A DNA stretch of 64,000 nt from Pseudomonadota bacterium (GTDB lineage: Bacteria > Pseudomonadota > Gammaproteobacteria > Steroidobacterales > Steroidobacteraceae), in assembly GCA_021777555.1 (NCBI GenBank), contig JAJYDK010000006.1, positions 56,349 to 120,348 on the forward strand, read 5' to 3'. Below the pieces are notes generated by a model. That model ran no database searches and was not told the origin of the DNA. It saw only the letters and a list, made by a program, of their open reading frames with translations. The first letter of the stretch is position 1, and the number at the start of each line of letters is the position of its first letter. Shown piece by piece: positions 8,635 to 17,690 of the stretch. Both the position numbers and the translations under genes were made by a program.

Positions 8635-9351
8635 ATGCGAAGCCTGAGACTGGCCACCCAGTTTCTCACCCGTCTGCCCGTGCGGCGGATCGAGGATTTC
8701 TCGCCGCGCGAGCTGTCCCGCTCGGCGCTTTGGTTCCCCGTCATCGGCCTGGGTATCGGCGCCGTCACGCTGTTGCCCGCCGCCTTCGTGGGCGAGCGTC
8801 CGTTGCTCGCCGCCGCGCTCGGGGTGCTGCTGTGGACCTGGATGACCGGGGCGCTGCATCTCGATGGGCTCGCGGATCTCACCGATGCCCTCGCCGCCTC
8901 GCACCGCGATCCCGACCGTTTCCTCACCGTGCTCTCGGATCCGCACGTCGGCACCTTTGGTGTCGTGAGCGTGGTGATGGTGCTGTTGGTCAAGACGGCC
9001 GCGCTCGCCTCGACCTCCGGTTTCAACCTCTACGCCGTCGCCCTCATCCCGGCCTGGGCCCGTCTGGGTCCCCTCCTCTGGGGGCGCTGGCTCGAGCCCC
9101 TCAAGCCCGGCCAGGGTGAGCGCTTCGCGCAGTCACCGCCGCACGCCGGCTGGCTCGTGGCCTGGATGATCGTGCTGCTCGGTGCCAGCGTGCTGCTGGC
9201 GCCGATCCTGTGTGTCGCGCCGCTCGTGATCGCCGGGTGGGGTTATTGGCTGAAGAAGCGCCTCGGCGGCATGACGGGCGACTGTCTCGGCGCCGGCATC
9301 GAGGTGTGCGAGACCGTGCTCATCGTCGCACTCGCGCTCGCCGGCACCTGA
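8635..9351 (+). CDS. cobS: adenosylcobinamide-GDP ribazoletransferase (cobalamin synthase)
   Basis: 238 residues, a polytopic membrane protein. CobS joins adenosylcobinamide-GDP to alpha-ribazole (or its phosphate) in the last steps of cobalamin synthesis. The N-terminal ATQFLTRLPV and the acidic motif HLDGLADLTDAL, which binds the metal ion, are clear, as is the late GMTGDCLGA. It directly follows cobT and converges with cobU. Confidence 0.95.
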   Translation: MRSLRLATQFLTRLPVRRIEDFSPRELSRSALWFPVIGLGIGAVTLLPAAFVGERPLLAAALGVLLWTWMTGALHLDGLADLTDALAASHRDPDRFLTVLSDPHVGTFGVVSVVMVLLVKTAALASTSGFNLYAVALIPAWARLGPLLWGRWLEPLKPGQGERFAQSPPHAGWLVAWMIVLLGASVLLAPILCVAPLVIAGWGYWLKKRLGGMTGDCLGAGIEVCETVLIVALALAGT

Positions 9352-9383
9352 AAGTCCTGTCGGGATGCGCGTGCGCAGCCGCC

Positions 9384-9932
9384 TCACCTCAGCCGCAGCG
9401 GCAATCCCGCCGCCACGAGGTAGACCTCATCACAGGCCGCCGCCACGGCCTGATTGAGCCAACCCTGCTCGTCGCGGAACAGCCGGGCGACGGGGCTCGC
9501 GGGTACGATGCCGCCGCCGACCTCGTTACTGACGAGGACCACCGGACAGTGAGCGCTCGAGAGCGCCTCGATGAAGGCGTCCCGCTCTCGCCGCCAGCCC
9601 GCGAGATCCGCCGTCATCTCACTCACCGGGCCGCCCGATCCCTCCTGCGGGGGCCACAGGCAGTTGGTCACCCAGAGCGTCAGGCAGTCGATGAGCAGCA
9701 CTCCTGCGGTGCCGGCCTCCTCGCGCAATGCCGCGGCGAGCCCAACGGGCGCCTCGCGCACTCGCCAATGACCGGGACGCTCGCGTTGATGCGCCTCGAC
9801 GCGCGCGGCCATCTCCGGATCCGCCACGGTGGCGGTGACGATGCAGCAGACATCGCTCGAGCATTGCGCTGCCTTGCGGGCAGCCAGTGTGCTCTTGCCG
9901 CTGCGGGCGCCGCCGAGAAAGAAGGACTTCAT
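9384..9932 (-). CDS. cobU: adenosylcobinamide kinase / adenosylcobinamide-phosphate guanylyltransferase
   Basis: 182 residues. The bifunctional enzyme phosphorylates adenosylcobinamide and attaches GMP. The P-loop GGARSGKS is at residues 7-14, the HQRERPGHW segment contains the His (H48) expected to carry the GMP intermediate, and LLIDCLTLWVTN and LVSNEVGGGIVP are family signatures. It faces cobS tail to tail with 32 nt between stops. Together with cobT and cobS it supplies nucleotide-loop assembly. No corrin-ring genes are in the window, so salvage of cobinamide is as likely as full synthesis. Confidence 0.95.
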   Translation of the reverse strand: MKSFFLGGARSGKSTLAARKAAQCSSDVCCIVTATVADPEMAARVEAHQRERPGHWRVREAPVGLAAALREEAGTAGVLLIDCLTLWVTNCLWPPQEGSGGPVSEMTADLAGWRRERDAFIEALSSAHCPVVLVSNEVGGGIVPASPVARLFRDEQGWLNQAVAAACDEVYLVAAGLPLRLR

Positions 9933-9999
9933 AGGTGAGGACGATGATCGCCGGACCGGGGCGAAAGAGCTCGCGCGCAGGCCGCCGCCGGACCGACGC

Positions 10000-11223
10000 T
10001 CAACGGACCTCCTTCAGCGGGATGCCGGGATCGGCCAGCCTGCCCGGGTCCGGCCGCGCGCGGGCCGCGATCAGCCTGCGCGCGGCCATCTGGTCCTTCG
10101 CGGTGTTGATGCTGTCGAGGGCGATCAGCTCGCCACCGCGCAGGTAACAGGCGCTGAAGGCGCGCGAGGCGGGATCTCCCCGCAGCACCACCGAGTCGTA
10201 TCCCTGCGCGATGCCGACGATGAGGAGCTTCAGGTCATACTGGTCGGACCAGAACCACGGCACCTTGTCGTGCGCCGTGACGACCCCGAGGAGATTGAGC
10301 GCGGCGCTGGTGCCCTGCTCGAACGCATTGTCCACCGATTCCAGGCGCAGCCGCCGGCCGTAGTGCGGGCTCGGATGGTTGCAACAGTCCCCCGCGGCGT
10401 AGATCGCGGGATCGGACGTGCGGCAGTACTCATCGACCACCACACCGTTGTCGCAGGCGAGCCCGGCCGCCAGGGCCAGCTCCACGTTGGGTATCGCACC
10501 CACGCCGACGATGACCTGGTCCGCCGGATGCTCCCGCCCCTCCCCGGTCACGACGGCGCGCACCTGCCGGCCTGCGGGCTGCGCGAGGAGCGCCTGGACA
10601 TTCGTGTTGCAGTGGATGCTCACGCCGTGGCGCGCATGCTCGGCCTCATAGAACGCCGAGACCTCCGTGCAGGTCACCCGGTTCAGGATCCGGGCCGCCA
10701 TCTCCAGCACGGTGACCGACAAACCCCGCTCGCGCGCGGTCGCCGCCACCTCGAGTCCGATGTAGCCTCCCCCCACGACGACCAGGCGTGTCCCAGGGGA
10801 GAGGCTCAGGCGGATCCGGTCGACGTCCGCGATCGTCCGCAGGGTATGGACACCCTCGAGATCGGCGCCGGGCACCTCGAGGGGTCTCGAGCGGCAGCCC
10901 GTGGCGAGCAGCAGCGCGTCGTACGCGAGGGTCGAGCCGTCGTCGAGGCGCACGCGCTGCTCGCGCCGCGCAATCTCCGCGACCCGCCGCCCCAGCCTCG
11001 TCTCGATCGAGTGCTCCTCGTAAAAGCGTTGCGGGCGCAACAGCAGCCGCTGCGGCTCGAGCGCCCCGGCCAGGTATTGCTTCGAGAGCGGGGGTCGCTG
11101 GTAGGGCAGCCAGGGCTCATCGCCCACCAGCGTGATCTTCCCGCCGAAGCCCTTGCGGCGCAGCGTATCGATGGCCTGGACGGCGGCCTGGCCGGCGCCC
11201 ACGATGACGATGTTTTCGAGCAT
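10000..11223 (-). CDS. FAD/NAD(P)H ferredoxin-reductase-like oxidoreductase
   Basis: 407 residues from the ATG at 11223; a TTG nine bases earlier is also open. There are two Rossmann folds: FAD-binding IVIVGAGQAAVQAI at the N-terminus and NAD(P)-binding VVVGGGYIGLEVAATA at about residue 150. The IYAAGDCC motif and a C-terminal reductase domain (VPWFWSDQYDLKLLIVG) identify the rhodocoxin/putidaredoxin reductase branch, which passes electrons to a 2Fe-2S ferredoxin for a P450 or dioxygenase. No ferredoxin or oxygenase partner is adjacent. It diverges from glnK. Confidence 0.9.
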   Translation of the reverse strand: MLENIVIVGAGQAAVQAIDTLRRKGFGGKITLVGDEPWLPYQRPPLSKQYLAGALEPQRLLLRPQRFYEEHSIETRLGRRVAEIARREQRVRLDDGSTLAYDALLLATGCRSRPLEVPGADLEGVHTLRTIADVDRIRLSLSPGTRLVVVGGGYIGLEVAATARERGLSVTVLEMAARILNRVTCTEVSAFYEAEHARHGVSIHCNTNVQALLAQPAGRQVRAVVTGEGREHPADQVIVGVGAIPNVELALAAGLACDNGVVVDEYCRTSDPAIYAAGDCCNHPSPHYGRRLRLESVDNAFEQGTSAALNLLGVVTAHDKVPWFWSDQYDLKLLIVGIAQGYDSVVLRGDPASRAFSACYLRGGELIALDSINTAKDQMAARRLIAARARPDPGRLADPGIPLKEVR

Positions 11224-11366
11224 GCGGAGCAAGCTTACCGGAGCGCCCCGGAGTCCCGCACCATGGGAGAGCGAATCCCGGCCGAGGCTGCGCCATAATG
11301 GTGCACCGGCGCCGGGCGCGAGGCACCCGGGCGTGCCAACTCAGCGATTTATCCTCATTTCCGAGA

Positions 11367-11382
11367 TGGCACGAAAACTGCA
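11367..11382 (+). promoter_or_regulatory. sigma-54 promoter of glnK
   Basis: The sequence TGGCACGAAAACTGCA fits the sigma-54 consensus (TGGCAC, five bases, TTGCA) with one mismatch and keeps the GG and GC pairs at the correct spacing. It lies 115 nt upstream of the glnK ATG. An imperfect inverted repeat, ggcacccgggcgtgcc at 11322-11337, could be an NtrC-type enhancer site, though its spacer is one base short of the usual site. Confidence 0.75.
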
Positions 11383-11460
11383 AAAATGGCTCTGCCCGGG
11401 AGCCGGACAGGCTCCCAGACCGCCAGATCGCCTGCAGCGCCGGCCGCTGTGGCACGCTAA

Positions 11461-12332
<872 letters not shown>

Positions 12333-12367
12333 GGTCCCTCGGGGATCGATGGGGCGAAGACCCTTTG

Positions 12368-12396
12368 AGAATAAAGGATGCGCCCGGCAGCGGCCA
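12368..12396 (-). promoter_or_regulatory. possible ilvN promoter
   Basis: On the minus strand TATTCT (12368-12373) is a fair -10 element, with a weak TGGCCG 17 nt upstream. Transcription would start about 30 nt before the ilvN ATG. GC-rich surroundings make this AT-rich patch stand out. Confidence 0.35.
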
Positions 12397-12480
12397 CGGG
12401 GTCTGGCCCCGAAGCCCTCTGAGGCCTGATCAAGCGCAGCGGCGCCAGCGCCCGCCACACACCGGCGCGGCGCGGATCTA

Positions 12481-12501
12481 CCCGGTGCGCAGCGCACCGG
12501 G
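12481..12501. other. perfect hairpin between ilvN and ilvB
   Basis: CCCGGTGCGC and GCGCACCGGG are exact reverse complements separated by one base, so 9-10 pairs can form. A second GC-rich inverted repeat (cccgg...ccggg) follows at once. It lies between the two proposed promoters and upstream of both start points. It would not be transcribed from them, and is either a protein-binding site or a structural relic. Confidence 0.5.
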
Positions 12502-12524
12502 CCCGGGATGGGCCCCGGGTAAAC

Positions 12525-12553
12525 TTTCCGCTGGCGGAGCGAGCTGCTAGTCT
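12525..12553 (+). promoter_or_regulatory. possible ilvB promoter
   Basis: TTTCCG (12525-12530) and TAGTCT (12548-12553) are separated by exactly 17 nt. Each matches the sigma-70 consensus only at three positions. The start point would be about 45 nt before the ilvB ATG. I see no leader peptide rich in branched-chain codons. Confidence 0.35.
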
Positions 12554-12606
12554 CGGGGACATCTCCCCTTTCCGGATGCCCATCGCCGCCACATGAGACC
12601 GCCCCC

Positions 12607-14454
12607 ATGACCGAGACCATTGCCCAGCCCCGCCACGGCGCGCACCCGCTTGCCGGACAAAAGATGTCCGGTGCCCGGATGATCATGCAAGTGCTGGCCG
12701 ATGAGGGGGTCGAGGCGATCTTCGGCTACAGCGGGGGCGCCATCCTGCCCACCTATGACGCCGTGTTCCTCTACAACGAGGAGCAGTCGCGGGCCGGTGG
12801 CAGGCAGATCCCGCTCATCGTTCCCGCGAACGAGCAGGGGGCGGGCTTCATGGCCGCCGGCTACGCGCGCGCCACGGGCCGTGTGGGCGTGTGCCTGGTC
12901 ACCTCGGGGCCGGGCGCCACGAACACCGTCACCCCGGTCCGCGATTCGATGGCCGACTCGGTGCCCATCGTGGTCATCTGCGGGCAAGTGGCGCGCGCCT
13001 CGATCGGCACCGACGCTTTCCAGGAAGCGCCGGTCACCGCCATCATGGGCTCGGTCGCCAAGCACGTGTTTCTCGTGACGGAGCCCGAGAGGCTCGAATC
13101 CACGATGCGCACCGCGTTCGAGCTGGCCCGCACCGGCCGTCCGGGGCCGGTCGTGGTGGACGTGCCCAAGGACGTGCAGAACTGGGAAGGCCTCTTCCAG
13201 GGCGGTGGCAGCCTGCCGATCCCTGGATATCGACGCCGCACGAAGGAGATGGTCGAGCACGCGCTCGATGAGCGTGAGGCGGCGCGCTTCTTCGACATGC
13301 TGGGTGAATCGCAACGTCCGCTGATCTACGCCGGCGGTGGCGTCATCCACGGCGGGGCGGCCGTGGAGCTCACCGAGTTCGCCACCACCTTCGACATCCC
13401 GGTGGTGACCACGCTCATGGGCATAGGGGCGATCGACACCGCCCATCGCCTGTCGATGCGCATGTTGGGCATGCACGGGGCGGCATTCGCCAACTACGCC
13501 GTCGAAGACTGCGACTTCCTCATCGCCGCCGGCGCCCGATTCGATGATCGCGTGGCCACCGTGCCGGCGAAGTTCGCGCACGGCGCCAAGCGGATCGCGC
13601 ACCTCGACATCGACCGCGCGGAGATCAACAAGGTCAAGCGCGTGCACTGGAGCCACGTGGGCATGTTGCCGGAGGCGCTGCGCACCCTCACCGCGTACGG
13701 CCGGCGCGCGGGTTTGCACAAGGACCTCGGGCCTTGGCATGCGGCCCTGGCGGAGCTCAAACGCCGTCACGCCATGAATTACGACCGCAAGAGTCCGCTC
13801 ATCCAGCCGTACTACGTGATCGAGGAAATCAACCGCCTGACGCGCGGCGAGGCGATCATTTCCACCGGCGTCGGCCAGCATCAGATGTGGGCGGCCCAAT
13901 ACTGCGACTTCCGCCGGCCGCGCCTGTGGCTCACCTCCGGCAGCATGGGCACCATGGGCTTCGGCCTGCCTGCGGCGATCGGCGCGCAATTCGGCAATCC
14001 GCGCACGCTGGTCGTGGACATCGACGGCGATTCGAGCATCCGCATGAACCTCGGCGAGCTCGAGACCGTCACCACCTACGATCTGCCGATCAAGATCGTG
14101 GTGCTCAACAACTTCGGCGACGGCATGGTCAAGCAGTGGCAGAAGCTGTTCTTCAAGGGCCGGCTCTCGGCGAGCGACCGCTCGCTGCACAAGAAGGACT
14201 TCATCAAGGCCGCGCAGGCCGACGGCTTTCCGTACGCCGTGCGCCTCGACCGCAAGGAGGACGTGCCGCGGGTGGTGGCCGAATTCCTCGCCTCCAAGGG
14301 CCCGGCCTTTCTCGAGGTGATGATCGACCCCGACGCGGGCGTCTACCCCATGGTCGCCCCCGGCCAGGGGTACGACGGGATGATCACCGGAGAGTTCATC
14401 GCGTCGCGCGGCAAGGTGGACATCAAGCCGCCCGACCCGTCGGAAATGTTCTAG
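12607..14454 (+). CDS. ilvB: acetolactate synthase catalytic (large) subunit
   Basis: 615 residues. The thiamine-diphosphate enzyme makes 2-acetolactate or 2-aceto-2-hydroxybutyrate in valine, leucine and isoleucine synthesis. Seen are GVEAIFGYSGGAILP with the cofactor-activating Glu, the FAD-binding-domain segment, and the C-terminal metal/diphosphate motif DIDGDSSIRMN ending with NN about 25 residues later. It diverges from its regulatory subunit ilvN. gloA follows 10 nt after the stop and may share the transcript. ilvA, which supplies 2-oxobutyrate, is 4 kb downstream. Confidence 0.96.
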   Translation: MTETIAQPRHGAHPLAGQKMSGARMIMQVLADEGVEAIFGYSGGAILPTYDAVFLYNEEQSRAGGRQIPLIVPANEQGAGFMAAGYARATGRVGVCLVTSGPGATNTVTPVRDSMADSVPIVVICGQVARASIGTDAFQEAPVTAIMGSVAKHVFLVTEPERLESTMRTAFELARTGRPGPVVVDVPKDVQNWEGLFQGGGSLPIPGYRRRTKEMVEHALDEREAARFFDMLGESQRPLIYAGGGVIHGGAAVELTEFATTFDIPVVTTLMGIGAIDTAHRLSMRMLGMHGAAFANYAVEDCDFLIAAGARFDDRVATVPAKFAHGAKRIAHLDIDRAEINKVKRVHWSHVGMLPEALRTLTAYGRRAGLHKDLGPWHAALAELKRRHAMNYDRKSPLIQPYYVIEEINRLTRGEAIISTGVGQHQMWAAQYCDFRRPRLWLTSGSMGTMGFGLPAAIGAQFGNPRTLVVDIDGDSSIRMNLGELETVTTYDLPIKIVVLNNFGDGMVKQWQKLFFKGRLSASDRSLHKKDFIKAAQADGFPYAVRLDRKEDVPRVVAEFLASKGPAFLEVMIDPDAGVYPMVAPGQGYDGMITGEFIASRGKVDIKPPDPSEMF

Positions 14455-14464
14455 GGAGCCGTCC

Positions 14465-14884
14465 ATGAAATACCTGCACACCATGGTGCGCGTCACCGAT
14501 CTTGCGGCCTCGCTGCGCTTCTACTGCGATGCGCTCGGCCTCGAGGAGCTCTCGCGCAAGGACTATCCCCAGGGCCGATTCACCCTGGTGTTCCTCGCCG
14601 CCCCCGGAGACGAATCGGCCCAGGTGGAACTCACCCACAACTGGGATCCGCAGCCCTACACCGGGGGGCGCAATTTCGGCCACCTGGCCTATGCGGTCGA
14701 TGACCTCTACGCGACGTGCCGGCGCCTGCAAGAGCACGGCGTGGTGATCAACCGCCCGCCGCGCGATGGCCACATGGCCTTCGTGCGCTCGCCGGATGCG
14801 ATCTCGATCGAGCTGCTGCAGCGCGGGGAGCCGCTACCGCCCGCCGAGCCGTGGAAATCGATGCCCAACGTGGGCAGCTGGTAA
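14465..14884 (+). CDS. gloA: lactoylglutathione lyase (glyoxalase I)
   Basis: 139 residues, one VOC domain. It converts the methylglyoxal-glutathione hemithioacetal to S-lactoylglutathione. The metal ligands of the E. coli type are all present: H5, E55 (QVELTHNW), H73 (FGHLAY) and E116 (SIELLQ), with the family phrase THNWDPQPYTGGRNFGHLAY. It starts 10 nt after ilvB. The second enzyme of the pathway, gloB, is also in the window at 34859-35647. Confidence 0.95.
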   Translation: MKYLHTMVRVTDLAASLRFYCDALGLEELSRKDYPQGRFTLVFLAAPGDESAQVELTHNWDPQPYTGGRNFGHLAYAVDDLYATCRRLQEHGVVINRPPRDGHMAFVRSPDAISIELLQRGEPLPPAEPWKSMPNVGSW

Positions 14885-14898
14885 CCCCCCTCCCCGGC

Positions 14899-15357
14899 AT
14901 GCCGACCGAGAGCCCCGAAGCGCGGCTCGAGCACTATCTGCACGAGCACATTCCGCTCTCCGCCGCCATGGGTGTGCGGGTCGAGCACGCCACCTGCGAC
15001 GATGTGAGGCTCTCGGCGCCCCTGGCGCCGAACATCAACCACCGCGAGACAGTGTTTGGCGGCAGTGCCGCCTCGCTCGCCACGTTGGCGGCCTGGGCAC
15101 TGCTGCATCTTCGGCTGACCCGAGAGGGACTGCGCGCGCGCGCAGTCATCCAGCGCAGCCGCATGCAATACGAGCGGCCCGTCCCCGGGGACTTCGAGGC
15201 GCGCTGCCGGTTCACGGACGAGGCTGGATGGACCCGCTTTCGCGCCATGCTCGCGCGCCACGGCCGGGCCCGCCTCACGTTGAGCGCCGAGCTCACCTAC
15301 CGGAATGAGCGGATGGGCGGTTTCGAGGGCGAGTTCGTCGCCATCGCCTCCCCCTGA
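14899..15357 (+). CDS. YiiD-type thioesterase-domain protein
   Basis: 152 residues from the ATG at 14899, 14 nt after gloA. The hotdog-fold pattern LEHYLHEHIPLSAAMGVRV, NHRETVFGGSAASLATLAAW and the closing LTYRNERMGGFEGEFVAI match the C-terminal thioesterase domain of YiiD, here as a stand-alone protein. The substrate is unknown; an acyl thioester is expected. Closeness to gloA invites a link to glutathione thioesters, but nothing in the sequence shows it. Confidence 0.8.
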   Translation: MPTESPEARLEHYLHEHIPLSAAMGVRVEHATCDDVRLSAPLAPNINHRETVFGGSAASLATLAAWALLHLRLTREGLRARAVIQRSRMQYERPVPGDFEARCRFTDEAGWTRFRAMLARHGRARLTLSAELTYRNERMGGFEGEFVAIASP

Positions 15358-15471
15358 GGCGTCAACGGTGGAACTGTAACGCCGGACGGCGCAGAATGCG
15401 GGCAGTTGGAATCGCCCGATTCCAGATCCAGTCCGCATACGCGCAACCACCCGGGCAGGGGGACACTCGCC

Positions 15472-16605
15472 ATGAGTAACGCCGATCTTCTAGGGCTGTT
15501 CGTCTGGCACGAGTTGATGACGACCGACCCGCAGGGCGCGGCCGCGTTCTACTCCGGACTCTTCGCGTGGCATACACAGCCCTCGAGCACACCCGGCTAC
15601 AGGCTGTGGATGAGCGGCTCGATGGGGGTGGGCGGGCTCATGACGCAGCCCGATGAAGTGCGTGGAACCGCGACCCCGCCGAGCTGGCTCATCTACCTGG
15701 GCACGGCCGACGTCGATGCCACCGTCGAGGCCGCGCAGCGGCTCGGCGGCAGGATGCTCAAAGGACCCACCGACATCCCGGGCACCGGCCGTTTCGCGGT
15801 GCTGTCCGATCCGCAGGGCGCGGCGTTCGCGGTCTTCACACCCGACATGTCGGCGCCCTCGGGCGCGGCCGCCCCGAGCCTCGCCTCTCCCTTCTCCTGG
15901 CACGAGCTCGCCACGACCGACCCGCAGGGGGCGCTGGATTTCTACTCGCAGCTGTTCGGCTGGAGCCGTGGACCGACCCATGACATGGGCGCCGGCAACA
16001 GCTACCAGATCATCGAGCACAACGGCGCGCAGGTTGGCGGCCTGTACCGGCTGCAGGACCCCTCCAAGCCGCCCTACTGGCTGACCTACGTGAAGGTCGA
16101 CACCCTGGACGGCACTGTCTCCGCCGCCAGGGCCTCGGGAGGCCAGATCCTCCAGGAGCCGCACGAGGTGCCGGGCGGGGATCGTGTCGCGAGGATCCTC
16201 GATCCGCAAGGCGGCGCCATTGCGCTGCACGAGCCGCCCAAGGCCGTTGCGCCGGCCCGGACCCCCGCGCCACGCGCCCGCAAGACCGCAGCCGCAGGCA
16301 CGACTGCCCGGCCGAAACCTGCTGCTCGTCCCAAGCCGGCCGCGAAAAAGCGCCCGGTCGCGAAGCGGGCCAAACCCAAGCCCGCCGCCCGGACCGCGGC
16401 CCGCGCAAGCGCCACCCGGCGGCCCGCGGCCGCAAAAGGCCGTGTGCGCAAGACCGGCAAGGCCAAGGCGGCCGCTCGATCCGGCGCCGCCAAGGGCGCG
16501 GCCCGCAGGCCGAAGGTCCTGAAGAAAGCCGTCAAGAAGGCCGTGAGAAAATCCGTGAGAAAGGCGGTCAAAAAGGCCAAGCGCTCACCGGCCCGGCGAC
16601 GCTGA
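15472..16605 (+). CDS. double VOC (glyoxalase-fold) protein with histone-H1-like tail
   Basis: 377 residues from the ATG at 15472, which follows a GGCAGGGGG ribosome-binding site; an earlier in-frame start has none. Residues about 5-120 and 130-250 are two VOC/bleomycin-resistance units, each opening with WHEL-TTDPQGA. From about residue 258 to the end the chain turns into a Lys/Arg/Ala/Pro repeat resembling eukaryotic histone H1 and bacterial AlgP or HctB tails, ending KKAVRKSVRKAVKKAKRSPA. Such tails bind DNA or RNA electrostatically. The VOC part is of the uncharacterised enzyme type found alone elsewhere. Confidence 0.9.
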   Translation: MSNADLLGLFVWHELMTTDPQGAAAFYSGLFAWHTQPSSTPGYRLWMSGSMGVGGLMTQPDEVRGTATPPSWLIYLGTADVDATVEAAQRLGGRMLKGPTDIPGTGRFAVLSDPQGAAFAVFTPDMSAPSGAAAPSLASPFSWHELATTDPQGALDFYSQLFGWSRGPTHDMGAGNSYQIIEHNGAQVGGLYRLQDPSKPPYWLTYVKVDTLDGTVSAARASGGQILQEPHEVPGGDRVARILDPQGGAIALHEPPKAVAPARTPAPRARKTAAAGTTARPKPAARPKPAAKKRPVAKRAKPKPAARTAARASATRRPAAAKGRVRKTGKAKAAARSGAAKGAARRPKVLKKAVKKAVRKSVRKAVKKAKRSPARRR

Positions 16606-16626
16606 CCGGCGCTGAGACGGACCCCG

Positions 16627-16649
16627 GGGGCCCTGCGGCCGGGGGCCCC
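16627..16649. terminator. GC hairpin between convergent genes
   Basis: GGGGCCC (16627-16633) pairs with GGGCCCC (16643-16649) around a 9-nt loop, exactly between the stops of the VOC-tail gene and the MDR oxidoreductase. There is no T run on either strand, so it is at best a weak bidirectional terminator. Confidence 0.4.
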
Positions 16650-17605
16650 TAGACCTTGATCAGCGGCTGCCCGAAATGCTCGCCGCGGAGCACCTTGTCG
16701 AGGTGCGCCGGCGCGTTCTCCAGCCCCACGATGACGTCCTCCCGGCACACCAGGCGCCCGGAGCCGTACCACGTGATCGCTTCCTTCAGGAACTCGGCGC
16801 GGCGGCGCTCGTAGTCGTGCGGATCCAGGCGCAGGATCCGCACCCTGGCCCGGGCTTCAGACGATCCCGGGGCCGGCTGCGCGTGATGGGGGCTGTGCGG
16901 GCCGAGCACCACGCGGGCCCCGGGCGCGAGATGCTGTCCGCCCAGCAGGGCATCGAGCAGCTGCCCTTTCCCGGCATCGAAAAAGAGATCGCACCCCTGG
17001 GGCGCGAGCTGCCACAGGCGCTTGCTGAGGTCCTCCGCACTCACGTTGATGCACGCGGCGAACCGGGCATGACGCGTGGCCCATGAGCATTTCTCCGCCG
17101 AGTCGTCGAGGCCGATGGCGCGGGCACCCTTGAGCGCGGCGATCTGGCCGGCCATGGCACCGGCCGTGCTCGAGGCCGCCGCAACCAGTACGGTCTGCCC
17201 GCCGTGCAGGCCCCCCAGGTCGATCAGCCCGAAGTAGGCCGCCATGCCCGGCGGACCGAGCACCCCGAGAGCCGTCGATGACGGAGACTGCCCGGGATAG
17301 AGCGCCACGGCATTGTGTCCGTCGGTGGCGCACAGCTCACGCATGCCGCAATCGATGACGACGCGCTGCCCGACGGTGAACACGTCATTACGCGATTCGA
17401 TCACTTCGTACACGCCCAGCGCCGGCACCACCCCGCCGAAGACGGCTGGATGATCGGCGAGCGGCGCGAAGAGGGCGTCGGCGGCCAGCCAGTGGGCGTG
17501 GCAGAGGATGCCGCCGTTGGTGAGCGGCGGGACTTCGGCGGCCACGACCTCGACCTCCCCGGGTGTCGCGGGCGCGCCCTTGAATCTGACTTCGAGGTTG
17601 CGCAT
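16649..17605 (-). CDS. MDR-family NAD(P)H oxidoreductase
   Basis: 318 residues from the ATG at 17605. The layout is that of medium-chain reductases without structural zinc: an N-terminal GroES-like part (DVFTVGQRVVID) and a Rossmann fold with TVLVAAASSTAGAMAGQIAALKGARAIG at about residues 140-167. It is closest in appearance to the CurA/YfmJ/leukotriene-B4-dehydrogenase alkenal reductases, which reduce alpha,beta-unsaturated carbonyls. It is slightly shorter than that group. It diverges from an alpha/beta-hydrolase-like gene. Confidence 0.75.
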   Translation of the reverse strand: MRNLEVRFKGAPATPGEVEVVAAEVPPLTNGGILCHAHWLAADALFAPLADHPAVFGGVVPALGVYEVIESRNDVFTVGQRVVIDCGMRELCATDGHNAVALYPGQSPSSTALGVLGPPGMAAYFGLIDLGGLHGGQTVLVAAASSTAGAMAGQIAALKGARAIGLDDSAEKCSWATRHARFAACINVSAEDLSKRLWQLAPQGCDLFFDAGKGQLLDALLGGQHLAPGARVVLGPHSPHHAQPAPGSSEARARVRILRLDPHDYERRRAEFLKEAITWYGSGRLVCREDVIVGLENAPAHLDKVLRGEHFGQPLIKV

Positions 17606-17690
17606 GAAACGAGTTCCTCGGGTCCGGCGCTCAGTGGCGTCAAAATAGCTTAAACCCGAATCGCCCCTGCGGCACAATGCGCAACACCCC

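Noticed and set aside
12547..14496. A 649-codon minus-strand frame
   Set aside because: Antisense shadow of ilvB, which is complete and conserved on the plus strand.
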